Below, piece by piece: positions 1 to 8,021 of a stretch of 15,312 bases of DNA. The translations under genes were made by a program, and so were the position numbers. Position 1 is the stretch's first letter; every line of letters starts with the position of its first letter. The notes under the pieces are model-generated. The model saw nothing but the letters and a program-made list of their open reading frames with translations. It made no database searches and was not told where the DNA came from. Source of the stretch: Clostridia bacterium (GTDB lineage Bacteria > Bacillota > Clostridia > Oscillospirales > Acutalibacteraceae); assembly GCA_900769375.1 (NCBI GenBank), contig CAAGGN010000181.1, forward strand, positions 1 to 15,312. The letters are read 5' to 3'.

Positions 1-57
1 ATCCAACTAAAAACAAAACTGACACCACTTGAAAAGAGATGTCAGTATGTTGCTTAA
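1..57 (+). CDS. IS3-family transposase OrfB, C-terminal 18 residues (partial)
   Basis: Frame 1 from the first base gives IQLKTKLTPLEKRCQYVA and then TAA. This fits the extreme C-terminus of IS3-family OrfB transposases (DDE/rve integrase fold), which usually end in a 'K..L.P.EYR' type tail: here L-T-P-L-E-K-R. The catalytic DDE residues are upstream of the window. The fragment alone is too short to identify the family, but the inverted repeat that follows supports the call. Confidence 0.72.
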   Translation: MQLKTKLTPLEKRCQYVA

Positions 58-94
58 AATTTAATTTTCATCTACCATAGGGTTCTTTTTGTAC

Positions 95-119
95 TGTCCG
101 CACAAATTGGAGCAGTCCA
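95..119 (-). repeat. Terminal inverted repeat (right end) of the IS3-family element
   Basis: Read from the outside inward on the minus strand, the 25 bp start TGGACTGCTCC and end with GGACA. The spacing and outer TGxACTGxxCC pattern are those of IS150-group terminal repeats. The partner repeat is outside the window, so pairing could not be tested. Confidence 0.65.
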
Positions 120-141
120 AGAGGTACGGTTTTTTTATGTC

Positions 142-2502
142 TTAAAGTTCTATAACGCTGACATTTTCCTTATCTGCTATTTCTTTTAAATTACCGTGGC
201 AGGTGAATAAAAGACACTGGGTATCATGGGAATATTCCTTTAAAAATTCCATAGCCGCTTTTGTTCTCTCGTCATCGTAAAGAGATAGAACGTCATCAAG
301 GAAAATCGGCAAGGTTTCATCCTCGTTCATAAGCTCGGTCATAGCAAGTCGTAAACTAAGATACGCTTGGTCGTAGGTGCCCGAACTTAAATATTCGGCT
401 TCCTTCATACCGAAAATACCGCTCTTTTGGGTGGTAATATCAAGAGATTTTGAAACAGAAATTGCATTGTAGGATTTTAGAGTCAGGCGAGAGAAAATAT
501 CAAGAGTTTTGCTCTCGAGAGCGGCTCCGTAACCCCTTCTTACAACCGAGAAGCTTTCGCTTAGAACTTCCTCTGCGAGATTCAAAGCATCGTAATATTC
601 TTTGAGCTCGTCAGATTTTTTAATAAGTTCATTAAGTTCTCTTTTGATGATTTCGGGTTCCTTTGTTTTTGAAAACTCGGATTTAAGTTCGGTGGCAAGA
701 GCGGAACGGCGACTGCTAAGAGTCATAATTGCTTCGTTAAGCTCCTCCGCTTTTTCTCGAGCGGCTTGGAAATCAATGTCCTCAGGAAGTCCCTTATCCT
801 TTAAAAGTTCAAGTTTTTCTTTTGCATCCTCATAGGAAATATTATTAAGGTCGCGGCTTATGAAATTCAAGTTTAACTTAATGCTCTTTAGCTCTTCCGC
901 TTTTTCGGTTAAAATGGGAAGCGCATTTTCGATTTCGTTTACGTCCTGCGCAAGCTTATATTTTCCGTAAAGGTTTAAAAGCTCTTTTTCCGCTTCATCA
1001 TATTTTAATTTTAAAGCGTCAAACTCATTCTCGCACTCCTTAAGGTCTAAAAGGCGCTGATTTTTTATGGCCGCATCTGAATTTAAAGAGGCGGTGAGCA
1101 TACTGATTTTCGATGAATACTCAATACCCTCGGCGGCAAGGTTGCTAAGCTTGTTTTTAAGGTCAAGTCCTTCACCAAAAAGCATATCATATTCATTCTT
1201 TGCTTTGGTGTATTTAGCGGTATCAAGGGGTCTTATAACAAAGGCCAAAATCTCGATAACAATCGTAAGAGCGGCAAGGATTATGGTTGTTGCGGAGAAA
1301 TTCAAGATACCTGAAATAGCGGTGGCAATAAATACGGCCGCGCCAAGCCCTAAAAGAATGGGGTTATATGGCTTTTTAAGAGTTGCCGACTGTTCCATAT
1401 TCTGCTTTGCTTCTTCGGTTTTTGCCGAAAGAGCAGTAATTTTACCGTTTATATCCGTTTTGGCCTTTTCGTTTTCTGCCGCCTTCTCTTTAACTTCGGT
1501 TAATTCCTTTTGAAGCTCGGCGGTAGATTTTTCATTGTCAAGACGAATTGCCTCGCGTCGCTTATCAATATCTGCTTGCTTGTCGCGAAGCTTTTCGGAA
1601 AATCCTTTGACCTTGCCAATGCAGAAGGTGATTGATTTTACGAATACTTCATCTAAAGCGGAACCGTCGCTTAATTTTAAATTTTCAGAAATCGTATCAA
1701 GTTTTTCTTTAAGAGTGAGATAATCGGAAAGCTTGTCCTTGGTTTTAAAATCGTTTTCAAGGTCGGTAAGCTTTTTATATTTAATATATTCTTGCTTTAA
1801 ATTTTGGAATTCTTTTTCCGAAGAAGTGATGCTATCCATCAGTTCTTTACGGCGAAGTGCTGCTATTTCCGCTCCTGAAAATTCCTCTTTTAAAGCATCG
1901 GCAGACATATTATTTTTAGGCAGTTTACCCGTTTTACCCGATTTTGAAATTATATCTAACTTTGCATCTTGAAGTCGGTTTAAAACGGTTTGATAAGAGG
2001 TGTCTTCTTCCCCTGTAAGAGCCAAGTTTGAAAGGCGCATATTGAGTTCGCCTTCTCCCGAGTCATCGTGAACATAGGGGCTACCCGCCTCGATAAAAAC
2101 GCTTCGTTCAAAGGCGGAAAGGCCGAAACCGAAGAACTTTTTGCCTATATCACTGTCGGCGGGTAGAGGCACGCTTAAATCCGTATCGGTAAGGCGGATT
2201 TTATCGGTGGAATCAGATTTGCCGAACTGTCTTTCAAGACAGTAATTGTGTCCTCCGTGGGAGAAATAAATTCTGCCTCCCATTTCTTCGCCGCTCCACG
2301 GCTTATATTTAAGGCGTGGACGGGCGGAGAGGAGCTGACCTTTTTTACCTGCCGTTCCGTAGAACATCATCTTAACAAAGGCCATTATAGTGCTCTTGCC
2401 CTTTTCGTTTTCACCGTAAATGAGGTTAAAACCGTCGGCAAAATCCATGGTAAAATCTTTGAATTTACCGAAGGCGCTAATATAGATTTTATTAATCTTC
2501 AT
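142..2502 (-). CDS. yhaN: YhaN-like SMC/SbcC-type ATPase with a central membrane hairpin
   Basis: ABC/SMC-like ATPase of 786 aa, predicted partner of the upstream phosphoesterase in DNA end processing or repair. Walker A is GENEKGKST (residues 30-38). The C-terminal half-site has the signature LSSGTYDQ (705-712) and a Walker B ending in FLDD (734-737). Between them are charged heptad-rich arms (about 205-375 and 428-640). Exactly between the arms, where Rad50/SbcC carry a CxxC zinc hook, there are two hydrophobic helices (about 381-400 and 404-423) joined by a very short turn; no CxxC is present. That layout is YhaN-like, although B. subtilis YhaN is longer. The ATG overlaps the end of the yhaO gene by 11 bp and has a strong GGAGGTGG site inside that gene, so translation is probably coupled. 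No terminator is visible before the IS end. The family assignment is firm; the exact substrate is unknown. Confidence 0.9.
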   Translation of the reverse strand: MKINKIYISAFGKFKDFTMDFADGFNLIYGENEKGKSTIMAFVKMMFYGTAGKKGQLLSARPRLKYKPWSGEEMGGRIYFSHGGHNYCLERQFGKSDSTDKIRLTDTDLSVPLPADSDIGKKFFGFGLSAFERSVFIEAGSPYVHDDSGEGELNMRLSNLALTGEEDTSYQTVLNRLQDAKLDIISKSGKTGKLPKNNMSADALKEEFSGAEIAALRRKELMDSITSSEKEFQNLKQEYIKYKKLTDLENDFKTKDKLSDYLTLKEKLDTISENLKLSDGSALDEVFVKSITFCIGKVKGFSEKLRDKQADIDKRREAIRLDNEKSTAELQKELTEVKEKAAENEKAKTDINGKITALSAKTEEAKQNMEQSATLKKPYNPILLGLGAAVFIATAISGILNFSATTIILAALTIVIEILAFVIRPLDTAKYTKAKNEYDMLFGEGLDLKNKLSNLAAEGIEYSSKISMLTASLNSDAAIKNQRLLDLKECENEFDALKLKYDEAEKELLNLYGKYKLAQDVNEIENALPILTEKAEELKSIKLNLNFISRDLNNISYEDAKEKLELLKDKGLPEDIDFQAAREKAEELNEAIMTLSSRRSALATELKSEFSKTKEPEIIKRELNELIKKSDELKEYYDALNLAEEVLSESFSVVRRGYGAALESKTLDIFSRLTLKSYNAISVSKSLDITTQKSGIFGMKEAEYLSSGTYDQAYLSLRLAMTELMNEDETLPIFLDDVLSLYDDERTKAAMEFLKEYSHDTQCLLFTCHGNLKEIADKENVSVIEL

Positions 2503-3628
2503 TATAATCCACCTCCGATGAAAAGGCCTTAATGCCTAAATTTATGGCTTTTTTAATAAGCTTTTTCTCTTCTTCGTTGGCTTTTGATAGGCGTTCGAGC
2601 ATATTTCTTACGAATATTCCCTTAAGCCCTTCTTCCTTGGAAATTGCCTCTAAATCAAGGGCGAATTCGGTGTTATCCCGCACCTTTGCGAAGTAAACCT
2701 CGGCAGAAACTCTACTGCAGATTTCTTCAGTAGAGATTTTAACGCCTTCGCCGATTTTGCCTTCCAAAATGATTTTGTAAAGATTTTCAGCGTAAGAACT
2801 GCCGAAATCATCTTTTAGCTGCGAAAGGACTTTGGCGGAGATTTGTTCACCGGTTTCTTGCTCATCAAGAGTTACCTTAACGGTAGCGTGAATTCGTTTG
2901 GCGGTGGTAACAAATTTAAGGTCGCAAAAGTTTTTGCCAACCTCACCGATATAAACTCCTTTTTCGCCTTCCTCATCAAAGCCCTGACCTTCGGGACAAC
3001 CCGAGTAGGCATAAAAGGTTGAGCCCATACGGGCAATTTCACTTCTTTTATGAATATGACCAAGCGCTATATAATCCATACCGCTTCCCGCAATAAATTC
3101 GCTTGAAATTGGATTGTATTTAGTATCTGCGGAAGCGCCTAAATCCCCGTGAACACACATAATATTTATTGAGTTTTCATCTACAGGGAGAGAGAAAGCA
3201 GGGGAAGATTTGGTATAAACCTCGTCAAAGGAGCGACCGTAAACCTTAACGCCTAAATCGGCTATATTTACCACACTGTCAAACACAGGGAGAATATGAA
3301 GATTTTCAGGAAGCATATTATTATATTTTGCGAAGGGTGAATTTAAATTGAGGGGGTCGTGGTTACCCGCGCAGTAAACAATGTGAATATGAGGTATAGA
3401 TTTAAAGCAATCAATTACCCTTAACGCTACGCTTTCCTCAATATTATTAGAGTCAAAAAGGTCACCCGCTATAAGCAAAAGAGAAACTTCCTCATCCCGA
3501 GCCATAGCGATTATCTTTTCAAATGTGATGAGTGTTTCGGCGCGGCGGCTTTTTGATAAAACGCCCAAAAAGCTTTCAGCGGCGCCTATATGAACGTCGG
3601 CGCAGTGTAAAATTTTAACCGTTTCCAT
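2492..3628 (-). CDS. yhaO: YhaO/SbcD-like metallophosphoesterase (DNA exonuclease family)
   Basis: Calcineurin-like phosphoesterase of 378 aa, related to the Mre11/SbcD nucleases. All metal-binding motifs are present in order: CADVHIG (D11, H13), AGDLFD (D56), AGNHDP (N89, H90), VHGDLG (H160) and ALGHIHKR (H191, H193), so the two-metal active site should be intact. The roughly 170 residues after it are the variable C-terminal part that in this family contacts DNA or the ATPase partner. It is first in a two-gene operon with the YhaN-like ATPase, the usual nuclease/ATPase pairing. The ATG at 3628 has a GAAAGGA site about 12 nt upstream, a slightly long spacing, and a sigma-A-like promoter at 3665-3693. 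A YhaO-type repair nuclease is more likely than true SbcD because the partner is YhaN-like. Confidence 0.9.
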   Translation of the reverse strand: METVKILHCADVHIGAAESFLGVLSKSRRAETLITFEKIIAMARDEEVSLLLIAGDLFDSNNIEESVALRVIDCFKSIPHIHIVYCAGNHDPLNLNSPFAKYNNMLPENLHILPVFDSVVNIADLGVKVYGRSFDEVYTKSSPAFSLPVDENSINIMCVHGDLGASADTKYNPISSEFIAGSGMDYIALGHIHKRSEIARMGSTFYAYSGCPEGQGFDEEGEKGVYIGEVGKNFCDLKFVTTAKRIHATVKVTLDEQETGEQISAKVLSQLKDDFGSSYAENLYKIILEGKIGEGVKISTEEICSRVSAEVYFAKVRDNTEFALDLEAISKEEGLKGIFVRNMLERLSKANEEEKKLIKKAINLGIKAFSSEVDYNED

Positions 3629-3664
3629 AAAAACTTTATATCCTTTCGTGGATTTAACAAATTA

Positions 3665-3693
3665 ATTGTATCATTTTTTACAGGTTTATTCAA
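3665..3693 (-). promoter_or_regulatory. Sigma-A-type promoter of the yhaO-yhaN operon
   Basis: On the minus strand, TTGAAT (3693-3688), a 17-bp spacer and TACAAT (3670-3665). The -10 box lies about 36 bp upstream of the yhaO ATG. It is back-to-back with the plus-strand promoter that starts at 3701. Confidence 0.75.
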
Positions 3694-3700
3694 GAAAATA

Positions 3701-3729
3701 TTGCCTTTATATAAAAAATATATTATAAT
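3701..3729 (+). promoter_or_regulatory. Sigma-A-type promoter of the DUF951-prfA operon
   Basis: TTGCCT (3701-3706), a 17-bp spacer made only of A and T, and a perfect TATAAT (3724-3729). Transcription would start near 3736, giving a leader of about 27 nt before the DUF951 start codon. The -35 boxes of the two divergent promoters are only 7 bp apart, so the polymerases could compete. Confidence 0.8.
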
Positions 3730-3762
3730 ATTATCAATAGTATATTGTGAGGGAGTGTGCCT

Positions 3763-3960
3763 ATGGATATCAAGCTAAATGATAAGCTGATTATGAAGAA
3801 AAAGCACCCTTGCGGATGCGATACCTTTACGGTGCTTCGAGTGGGTATGGATTTCCGCTTAAGGTGTGACGGTTGCTCCCACGAAATTTTTCTCCCAAGA
3901 AGCAAAGCGGAGAAAAACACGAAAAAGATTATAACCCGAGAGGAAGAAAATAATGCTTGA
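3763..3960 (+). CDS. DUF951 family small protein
   Basis: A 65-aa protein of the DUF951 family, whose function is not established. The family pattern is clear: a basic segment with KKKHPCGCDTF, then VLRVGMDFRLRCDGCSHEI. The cysteines C18, C20, C35 and C38 could form a zinc site (inference). I place the start at ATG 3763 rather than the in-frame GTG at 3757 because the GAGGG ribosome binding site (3749-3753) is 9 nt from the ATG but only 3 nt from the GTG. It is the first gene of the operon and overlaps prfA by 8 bp, suggesting coupled translation. Confidence 0.85.
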   Translation: MDIKLNDKLIMKKKHPCGCDTFTVLRVGMDFRLRCDGCSHEIFLPRSKAEKNTKKIITREEENNA

Positions 3961-5026
3961 TAAACTTGCGGCTGTGGAGAGCCGATATGAGCAGATTGGC
4001 TTTGAACTTACCCGTCCCGAAACCGTTTCGGATAACGCTCTTTTTGCAAAGCTTATGAAGGAGCATAGCGAACTTACCCCCATAGTAGAAAAGTATAGGG
4101 AATATAAAGCGGCGTGCGAAAGCGAAGAAGAAGCAACCACCCTTCTTGATGAAGGCGGTCTTGATAAGGATTTTAAGGAGCTCGTTGAAGCAGAGCTTTT
4201 GGAGGCAAAGGCCAATAAAGAAACCTTTGCCGAAGAACTTAAAATTCTGCTTTTACCCAAAGATCCCAATGATGATAAAAACGTTATAGTGGAAATCCGC
4301 GGAGGCGCAGGTGGAGAAGAAGCCGCCCTTTTTGCCGCCGCTCTTTACAGAATGTACAGTATGTACGCCGAAGGAAAGAGATGGAGCATTGATATAACAA
4401 ATATCAATGAAACCGAACTTGGCGGATATAAAGAAATCAGTTTTATGATAGAAGGCGCAGGGGCCTATTCTCGCTTCAAATATGAAAGCGGAGTTCACCG
4501 TGTTCAGCGAGTTCCCGATACCGAAACCCAAGGCAGAATTCATACCTCTACCGTAACGGTAGCCGTTATGCCCGAAGCCGACGAGGTTGAAGTTGATATT
4601 AATCCCGCCGACCTTAAAATCGATACCTTCCGTTCTTCCGGAGCCGGCGGTCAGCACATTAATAAAACCTCATCCGCTATCCGTGTCACCCATATACCAA
4701 CGGGCACCGTAGTCGAATGTCAGGATGAGCGAAGCCAGTTTAAGAATAAAGAAAAAGCGCTTAAAGTTTTAAGAGCCCGTCTTTATGATGCCGCTAAAAG
4801 TGAACACGATGAGGCCATCGCATCCGACCGCAGAAGTCAGGTAGGAACGGGCGATAGAAGCGAGCGAATTCGAACCTATAACTATCCTCAAGGTAGAATT
4901 ACTGATCATAGAATCGGCCTTACCCTTTATAAGCTTGAATCCTTCTTAAACGGCGACCTTGATGAAATGATAGACGGTCTTATTACCTACTATCGTTCCG
5001 AAGCTTTAAAACAGCAGGAAAATTAG
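3953..5026 (+). CDS. prfA: Peptide chain release factor 1 (RF1)
   Basis: RF1 recognises UAG and UAA in the ribosomal A site and triggers hydrolysis of peptidyl-tRNA. It is full length (357 aa). The stop-codon-reading tripeptide is PDT (188-190), matching the P-x-T class of RF1 (PAT in E. coli, PET in B. subtilis) and not the SPF of RF2. The catalytic GGQ is at 232-234 in SSGAGGQHINKT, followed by THIPTGTVVECQDERSQ. The ATG has a GAGAGGAAG site 6 nt upstream and lies inside the end of the DUF951 gene. The methyltransferase prmC, which modifies the GGQ glutamine and is often adjacent to prfA, is not next to it here; tsaC follows after 1 bp. Confidence 0.98.
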   Translation: MLDKLAAVESRYEQIGFELTRPETVSDNALFAKLMKEHSELTPIVEKYREYKAACESEEEATTLLDEGGLDKDFKELVEAELLEAKANKETFAEELKILLLPKDPNDDKNVIVEIRGGAGGEEAALFAAALYRMYSMYAEGKRWSIDITNINETELGGYKEISFMIEGAGAYSRFKYESGVHRVQRVPDTETQGRIHTSTVTVAVMPEADEVEVDINPADLKIDTFRSSGAGGQHINKTSSAIRVTHIPTGTVVECQDERSQFKNKEKALKVLRARLYDAAKSEHDEAIASDRRSQVGTGDRSERIRTYNYPQGRITDHRIGLTLYKLESFLNGDLDEMIDGLITYYRSEALKQQEN

Positions 5027-5027
5027 T

Positions 5028-6050
5028 ATGATTACTGAAAAACTTGATATATCAAGAGAAAATTACGGGGAGAGTATAGAAAAAGCCGCCCGAATTTTAA
5101 CCGAAGGCGGAATCGTGGCAATCCCAACCGAAACGGTTTACGGGCTTGCTGCCAGCAGTTTGGACAAAGAAGCCATAGAAAAGGTTTTTACCGCTAAAGG
5201 AAGGCCGCAGGATAATCCCCTTATAGTCCATATTTCAAATATAGATATGCTTTATAAGGTGGCTTGCGATATCCCTGAAAGCGCCATAGAGTGCGCCAAG
5301 AGATTTTGGCCGGGACCTTTTACAATGGTACTCAAAAGAGCCGAGGGAATAGATAAAAGCGTTTCCGCAGGGCTTGATACCGTAGCAGTGAGAATGCCCG
5401 ACAATAAGGTGGCAAGGGATATTATTGAAGTTTCAGGGTTACCCCTTGCAGCGCCTTCCGCCAATTCTTCGGGTTCCCCAAGCCCGACCTCGTACATTCA
5501 CGTTTTAAATGACCTTGACGGGAAAATAGATGCGGTGATTTTGGGCGAAGAATGTATGGTGGGAGTAGAATCTACCGTAATAACTCTTGTTACAGAAAAA
5601 CCCCGACTTTTAAGACCCGGTGCGGTAACACCCGAGGAACTTTACGAGGTTTTGCCCGATATCGAAATAGATAAAGCGGTTTTGTCCGAGCTTAAAGCGG
5701 GAGAAACCGCCGCATCACCCGGTATGAAGTATAAGCATTACGCCCCCAAGACCGAAACATATTTAATTGTTTCCAAGGATGATAAGTTTATAGATTTCGT
5801 AAACGGCAAAAGAGAGTGCGGAGTTATCTGTTTTGATGAAGAAGGGGAATATATAAACAAACCTCATCTTACCTATGGCAGTAAAAATTCTCCCTCTGAT
5901 TTAGCCAAAAATCTGTTCGCCGTTTTAAGAAAAGCGGATGATTTGGGAGCTCGTGAGATTTATATTCACGCCCCCGATAAAAAGGGAATCGGCCTTGCCG
6001 TTTATAACCGACTTATAAGGGCGGCGGGCTTTAAGGTGGTGGAACTATGA
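5028..6050 (+). CDS. tsaC: L-threonylcarbamoyladenylate synthase (TsaC/Sua5, YwlC type)
   Basis: Makes threonylcarbamoyl-AMP from threonine, bicarbonate and ATP, the first step of t6A37 tRNA modification. At 340 aa it is the long Sua5/YwlC form. The YrdC domain covers about 14-200: IPTETVYGLAA (32-42), KGRPQDNPL (57-65), WPGPFTMVLKR (94-104), AAPSANSSGSPSPTS (141-155), ESTVITL (181-187) and LLRPG (194-198). The linker ASPGMKYKHYAPK (229-241) is characteristic and leads into the C-terminal Sua5 domain, which ends in a G-L-A-x-x-N-R-L helix. It begins 1 bp after the prfA stop and overlaps coaE by 4 bp (ATGA). Together with prfA it forms a translation-quality pair often seen in Firmicutes. Confidence 0.96.
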   Translation: MITEKLDISRENYGESIEKAARILTEGGIVAIPTETVYGLAASSLDKEAIEKVFTAKGRPQDNPLIVHISNIDMLYKVACDIPESAIECAKRFWPGPFTMVLKRAEGIDKSVSAGLDTVAVRMPDNKVARDIIEVSGLPLAAPSANSSGSPSPTSYIHVLNDLDGKIDAVILGEECMVGVESTVITLVTEKPRLLRPGAVTPEELYEVLPDIEIDKAVLSELKAGETAASPGMKYKHYAPKTETYLIVSKDDKFIDFVNGKRECGVICFDEEGEYINKPHLTYGSKNSPSDLAKNLFAVLRKADDLGAREIYIHAPDKKGIGLAVYNRLIRAAGFKVVEL

Positions 6051-6631
6051 GTTTGATAATCGGTCTTACGGGACCTACGGGCTCGGGAAAAACCACCGTA
6101 TCAAAAGCGGCAAAGGATTTGGGATTTAAGGTTATTGACTGTGATAAACTTGCCCGAAAAGCCGTAGAAAAAGGCGAAGAAGGGTTAAAAGCAGTAGTTA
6201 ATGCTTTTGGTGAAGATATTCTTCTTGCAAACGGAGAGCTTAACCGCAAGGAACTTGCAAAAAAAGCGTTTTCCACGGAGGAAAAAACCGAACTTTTAAA
6301 TAAAACTCTTTTACCGCATATTGTAGAAAAGGTAAAGGCGGAAATAAACGGTGAAAATGTCCTTTTAGATGCGCCTACCCTTTTTGAGAGCGGACTTGAT
6401 AGTATCTGCAAGTATACCGTTGCAGTTTTATCCGATGAAAATATTCGTAAAATGCGCATAATAAATCGTGATGGGTTAACCGAAGAAGAAGCCCTTTTGC
6501 GAATGAATGCCGGGAAAAAGGATGATTATTATCTCAAAAAAACGGATAATATTATCTATAATAACGGCACCGAAGCTGAGCTTTACGGCGCCGCAACAGA
6601 AATTTTTAAAAAATTACTTGGAGGTAATTAA
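6047..6631 (+). CDS. coaE: Dephospho-CoA kinase
   Basis: Catalyses the last step of coenzyme A synthesis, phosphorylation of the 3'-OH of dephospho-CoA by ATP. The 194-aa length is normal. The P-loop is GPTGSGKTT (9-17), a variant of the more usual GGIGSGKS. IDCDKLAR (30-37) supplies the conserved aspartate D33. Further along are LLPHIV, an arginine-rich LID stretch (RKMRIINRDGLTEEEALLR) and the C-terminal D-N-I-I-x-N-N-G motif. It starts in an ATGA overlap with tsaC and has an AAGGTGG site 7 nt upstream. A GGAGG at the end of this gene (6620-6624) serves the aminopeptidase downstream. Confidence 0.95.
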   Translation: MSLIIGLTGPTGSGKTTVSKAAKDLGFKVIDCDKLARKAVEKGEEGLKAVVNAFGEDILLANGELNRKELAKKAFSTEEKTELLNKTLLPHIVEKVKAEINGENVLLDAPTLFESGLDSICKYTVAVLSDENIRKMRIINRDGLTEEEALLRMNAGKKDDYYLKKTDNIIYNNGTEAELYGAATEIFKKLLGGN

Positions 6632-6634
6632 GAT

Positions 6635-8020
6635 ATGAACGCTAAAGAACTTAAAGAAAAACTTTGTTATCAGAAGAAAAACGGTCTTTTAAAGGTGGAT
6701 GATGCTACCCTTAAGGTAATAAGCGATTACTGTGAAGGTTATAAAAAATACCTTGATGACGCTAAAACCGAGCGTGAAGCCGTTAAAGTATCTGTGTCTA
6801 TGGCAGAAGCCAAGGGCTTTACCGCTTTTGACCGCAGCAAAACCTATAAGGCAGGCGATAAGGTTTATTTCAATAACAGAGGCAAGACAGTTGCCTTCGC
6901 TATTATCGGTAAAGAAGGTATGGAGAAGGGCGTTAATATTTCTGCCGCTCATATTGACTCTCCCCGCCTTGACCTTAAACCCAACCCCTTATATGAAGAA
7001 ATCGAACTTGCCCTCTTTAAAACCCATTACTATGGCGGTATCAGAAAGTATCAATGGCCTACCGTTCCTCTTGCTCTTCACGGCGTTTTCGCTAAGAAGG
7101 ATGGTACCGTAGTAGAAGTTAATATCGGTGAAGATGATGGGGACCCCAAATTCGTTGTTAACGATTTATTACCCCACCTTGCCGCAGAGCAGAGCAAACG
7201 TACCTTATCAGACGGTATCCGTGGCGAAGAGCTTAATGTGTTAGTTGGAAGCCACCCCTTTAAAGATGATGAGGGTAGCGAGCTTGTTAAGCTTAACATC
7301 TTAAAGATACTCAACGAAAAATACGGCGTTTTAGAGGAAGATTTCCTCTCTGCAGAGCTTGAAATGGTACCCGCTCATAAAGCAAGTGACGTGGGCTTTG
7401 ACCGTTCTTTAATCGGCGCTTACGGTCAGGACGACAGAGTTTGCGCTTATCCTGCCCTCACCGCTATTTTGGAAATTGATGTTCCCGAAAAGACAGCTAT
7501 TGCCATTCTTGCCGATAAGGAAGAAATCGGTTCTGATGGTAATACAGGTCTTAACTCTGATTTCCTTATGCACGTGGTTGGTGATATGTGTCACACTCAA
7601 GGCGGCGATTTAACCGTTTGCCTTCGCAATTCAAAGTGCCTTTCTGCCGACGTTAACGCCGCAACCGACCCCACCTTCCAGGACGTTATGGAGCGCAGAA
7701 ACGCTTCCTTCGTAAACTACGGCGCAGTCATTACTAAATATACAGGCGCACGCGGCAAGAGCGGCACCTCTGATGCTTCTGCAGAGTTTGTTGCAGAGGT
7801 TCGTGCTATGCTTGATAATGCAGGTATCATCTGGCAGACAGGTGAACTTGGCAAGGTTGATGCAGGCGGCGGCGGAACTGTTGCTATGTATATTGCAAAC
7901 TTGGGCGTTGATGTTGTAGATTTAGGTGTTCCCGTGCTTTCAATGCACGCTCCCTTTGAAACTACTTCTAAACTTGACGTATATATGTGCTACCGCGCTA
8001 TGTACGAGTTTATGAAATAA
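6635..8020 (+). CDS. M18 family zinc aminopeptidase
   Basis: Cytosolic metallo-aminopeptidase of the M18 (aspartyl aminopeptidase/LAP4) family, 461 aa, which removes N-terminal residues from peptides. The candidate di-zinc ligands are visible: H106 in SAAHIDSPRLDL, D266 in GQDDR, E296/E297 in ADKEEIGSDGNTG, D339 in SADV and H438 in SMHAPFE. The glycine-rich VDAGGGGTV (408-416) is also typical. A strong GGAGG lies 10 nt before the ATG. Its codons (many GTT, GCT, CGT, AAC) look more like a highly expressed gene than those of its neighbours. Substrate preference cannot be read from the sequence; acidic residues are preferred in some M18 enzymes only. Confidence 0.93.
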   Translation: MNAKELKEKLCYQKKNGLLKVDDATLKVISDYCEGYKKYLDDAKTEREAVKVSVSMAEAKGFTAFDRSKTYKAGDKVYFNNRGKTVAFAIIGKEGMEKGVNISAAHIDSPRLDLKPNPLYEEIELALFKTHYYGGIRKYQWPTVPLALHGVFAKKDGTVVEVNIGEDDGDPKFVVNDLLPHLAAEQSKRTLSDGIRGEELNVLVGSHPFKDDEGSELVKLNILKILNEKYGVLEEDFLSAELEMVPAHKASDVGFDRSLIGAYGQDDRVCAYPALTAILEIDVPEKTAIAILADKEEIGSDGNTGLNSDFLMHVVGDMCHTQGGDLTVCLRNSKCLSADVNAATDPTFQDVMERRNASFVNYGAVITKYTGARGKSGTSDASAEFVAEVRAMLDNAGIIWQTGELGKVDAGGGGTVAMYIANLGVDVVDLGVPVLSMHAPFETTSKLDVYMCYRAMYEFMK

Positions 8021-8021
8021 T

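Larger units (their letters stand above)
1..119 (+). mobile_element. Right end of an IS3-family (IS150-like) insertion sequence
   Basis: The window opens inside the 3' end of an insertion sequence. Two independent signs agree: a transposase tail in frame (1-57) and, after a 37-bp AT-rich spacer, a terminal sequence (95-119) that reads TGGACTGCTCC at its tip on the reverse strand and continues to GGACA. This matches the TG...CA ends and the spaced GACA block of IS150-type IS3 elements. The element ends at about 119, only 22 bp beyond the stop codon of the yhaN-like gene, which converges on it. The left end and the target duplication lie outside the window, so completeness and activity cannot be judged. 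Confidence 0.8.

Noticed and set aside
1067..1513. 148-codon plus-strand open frame opposite the yhaN-like gene
   Set aside because: Serine/phenylalanine-rich translation typical of the complement of a lysine/glutamate-rich coiled coil; no start signal and no domain.
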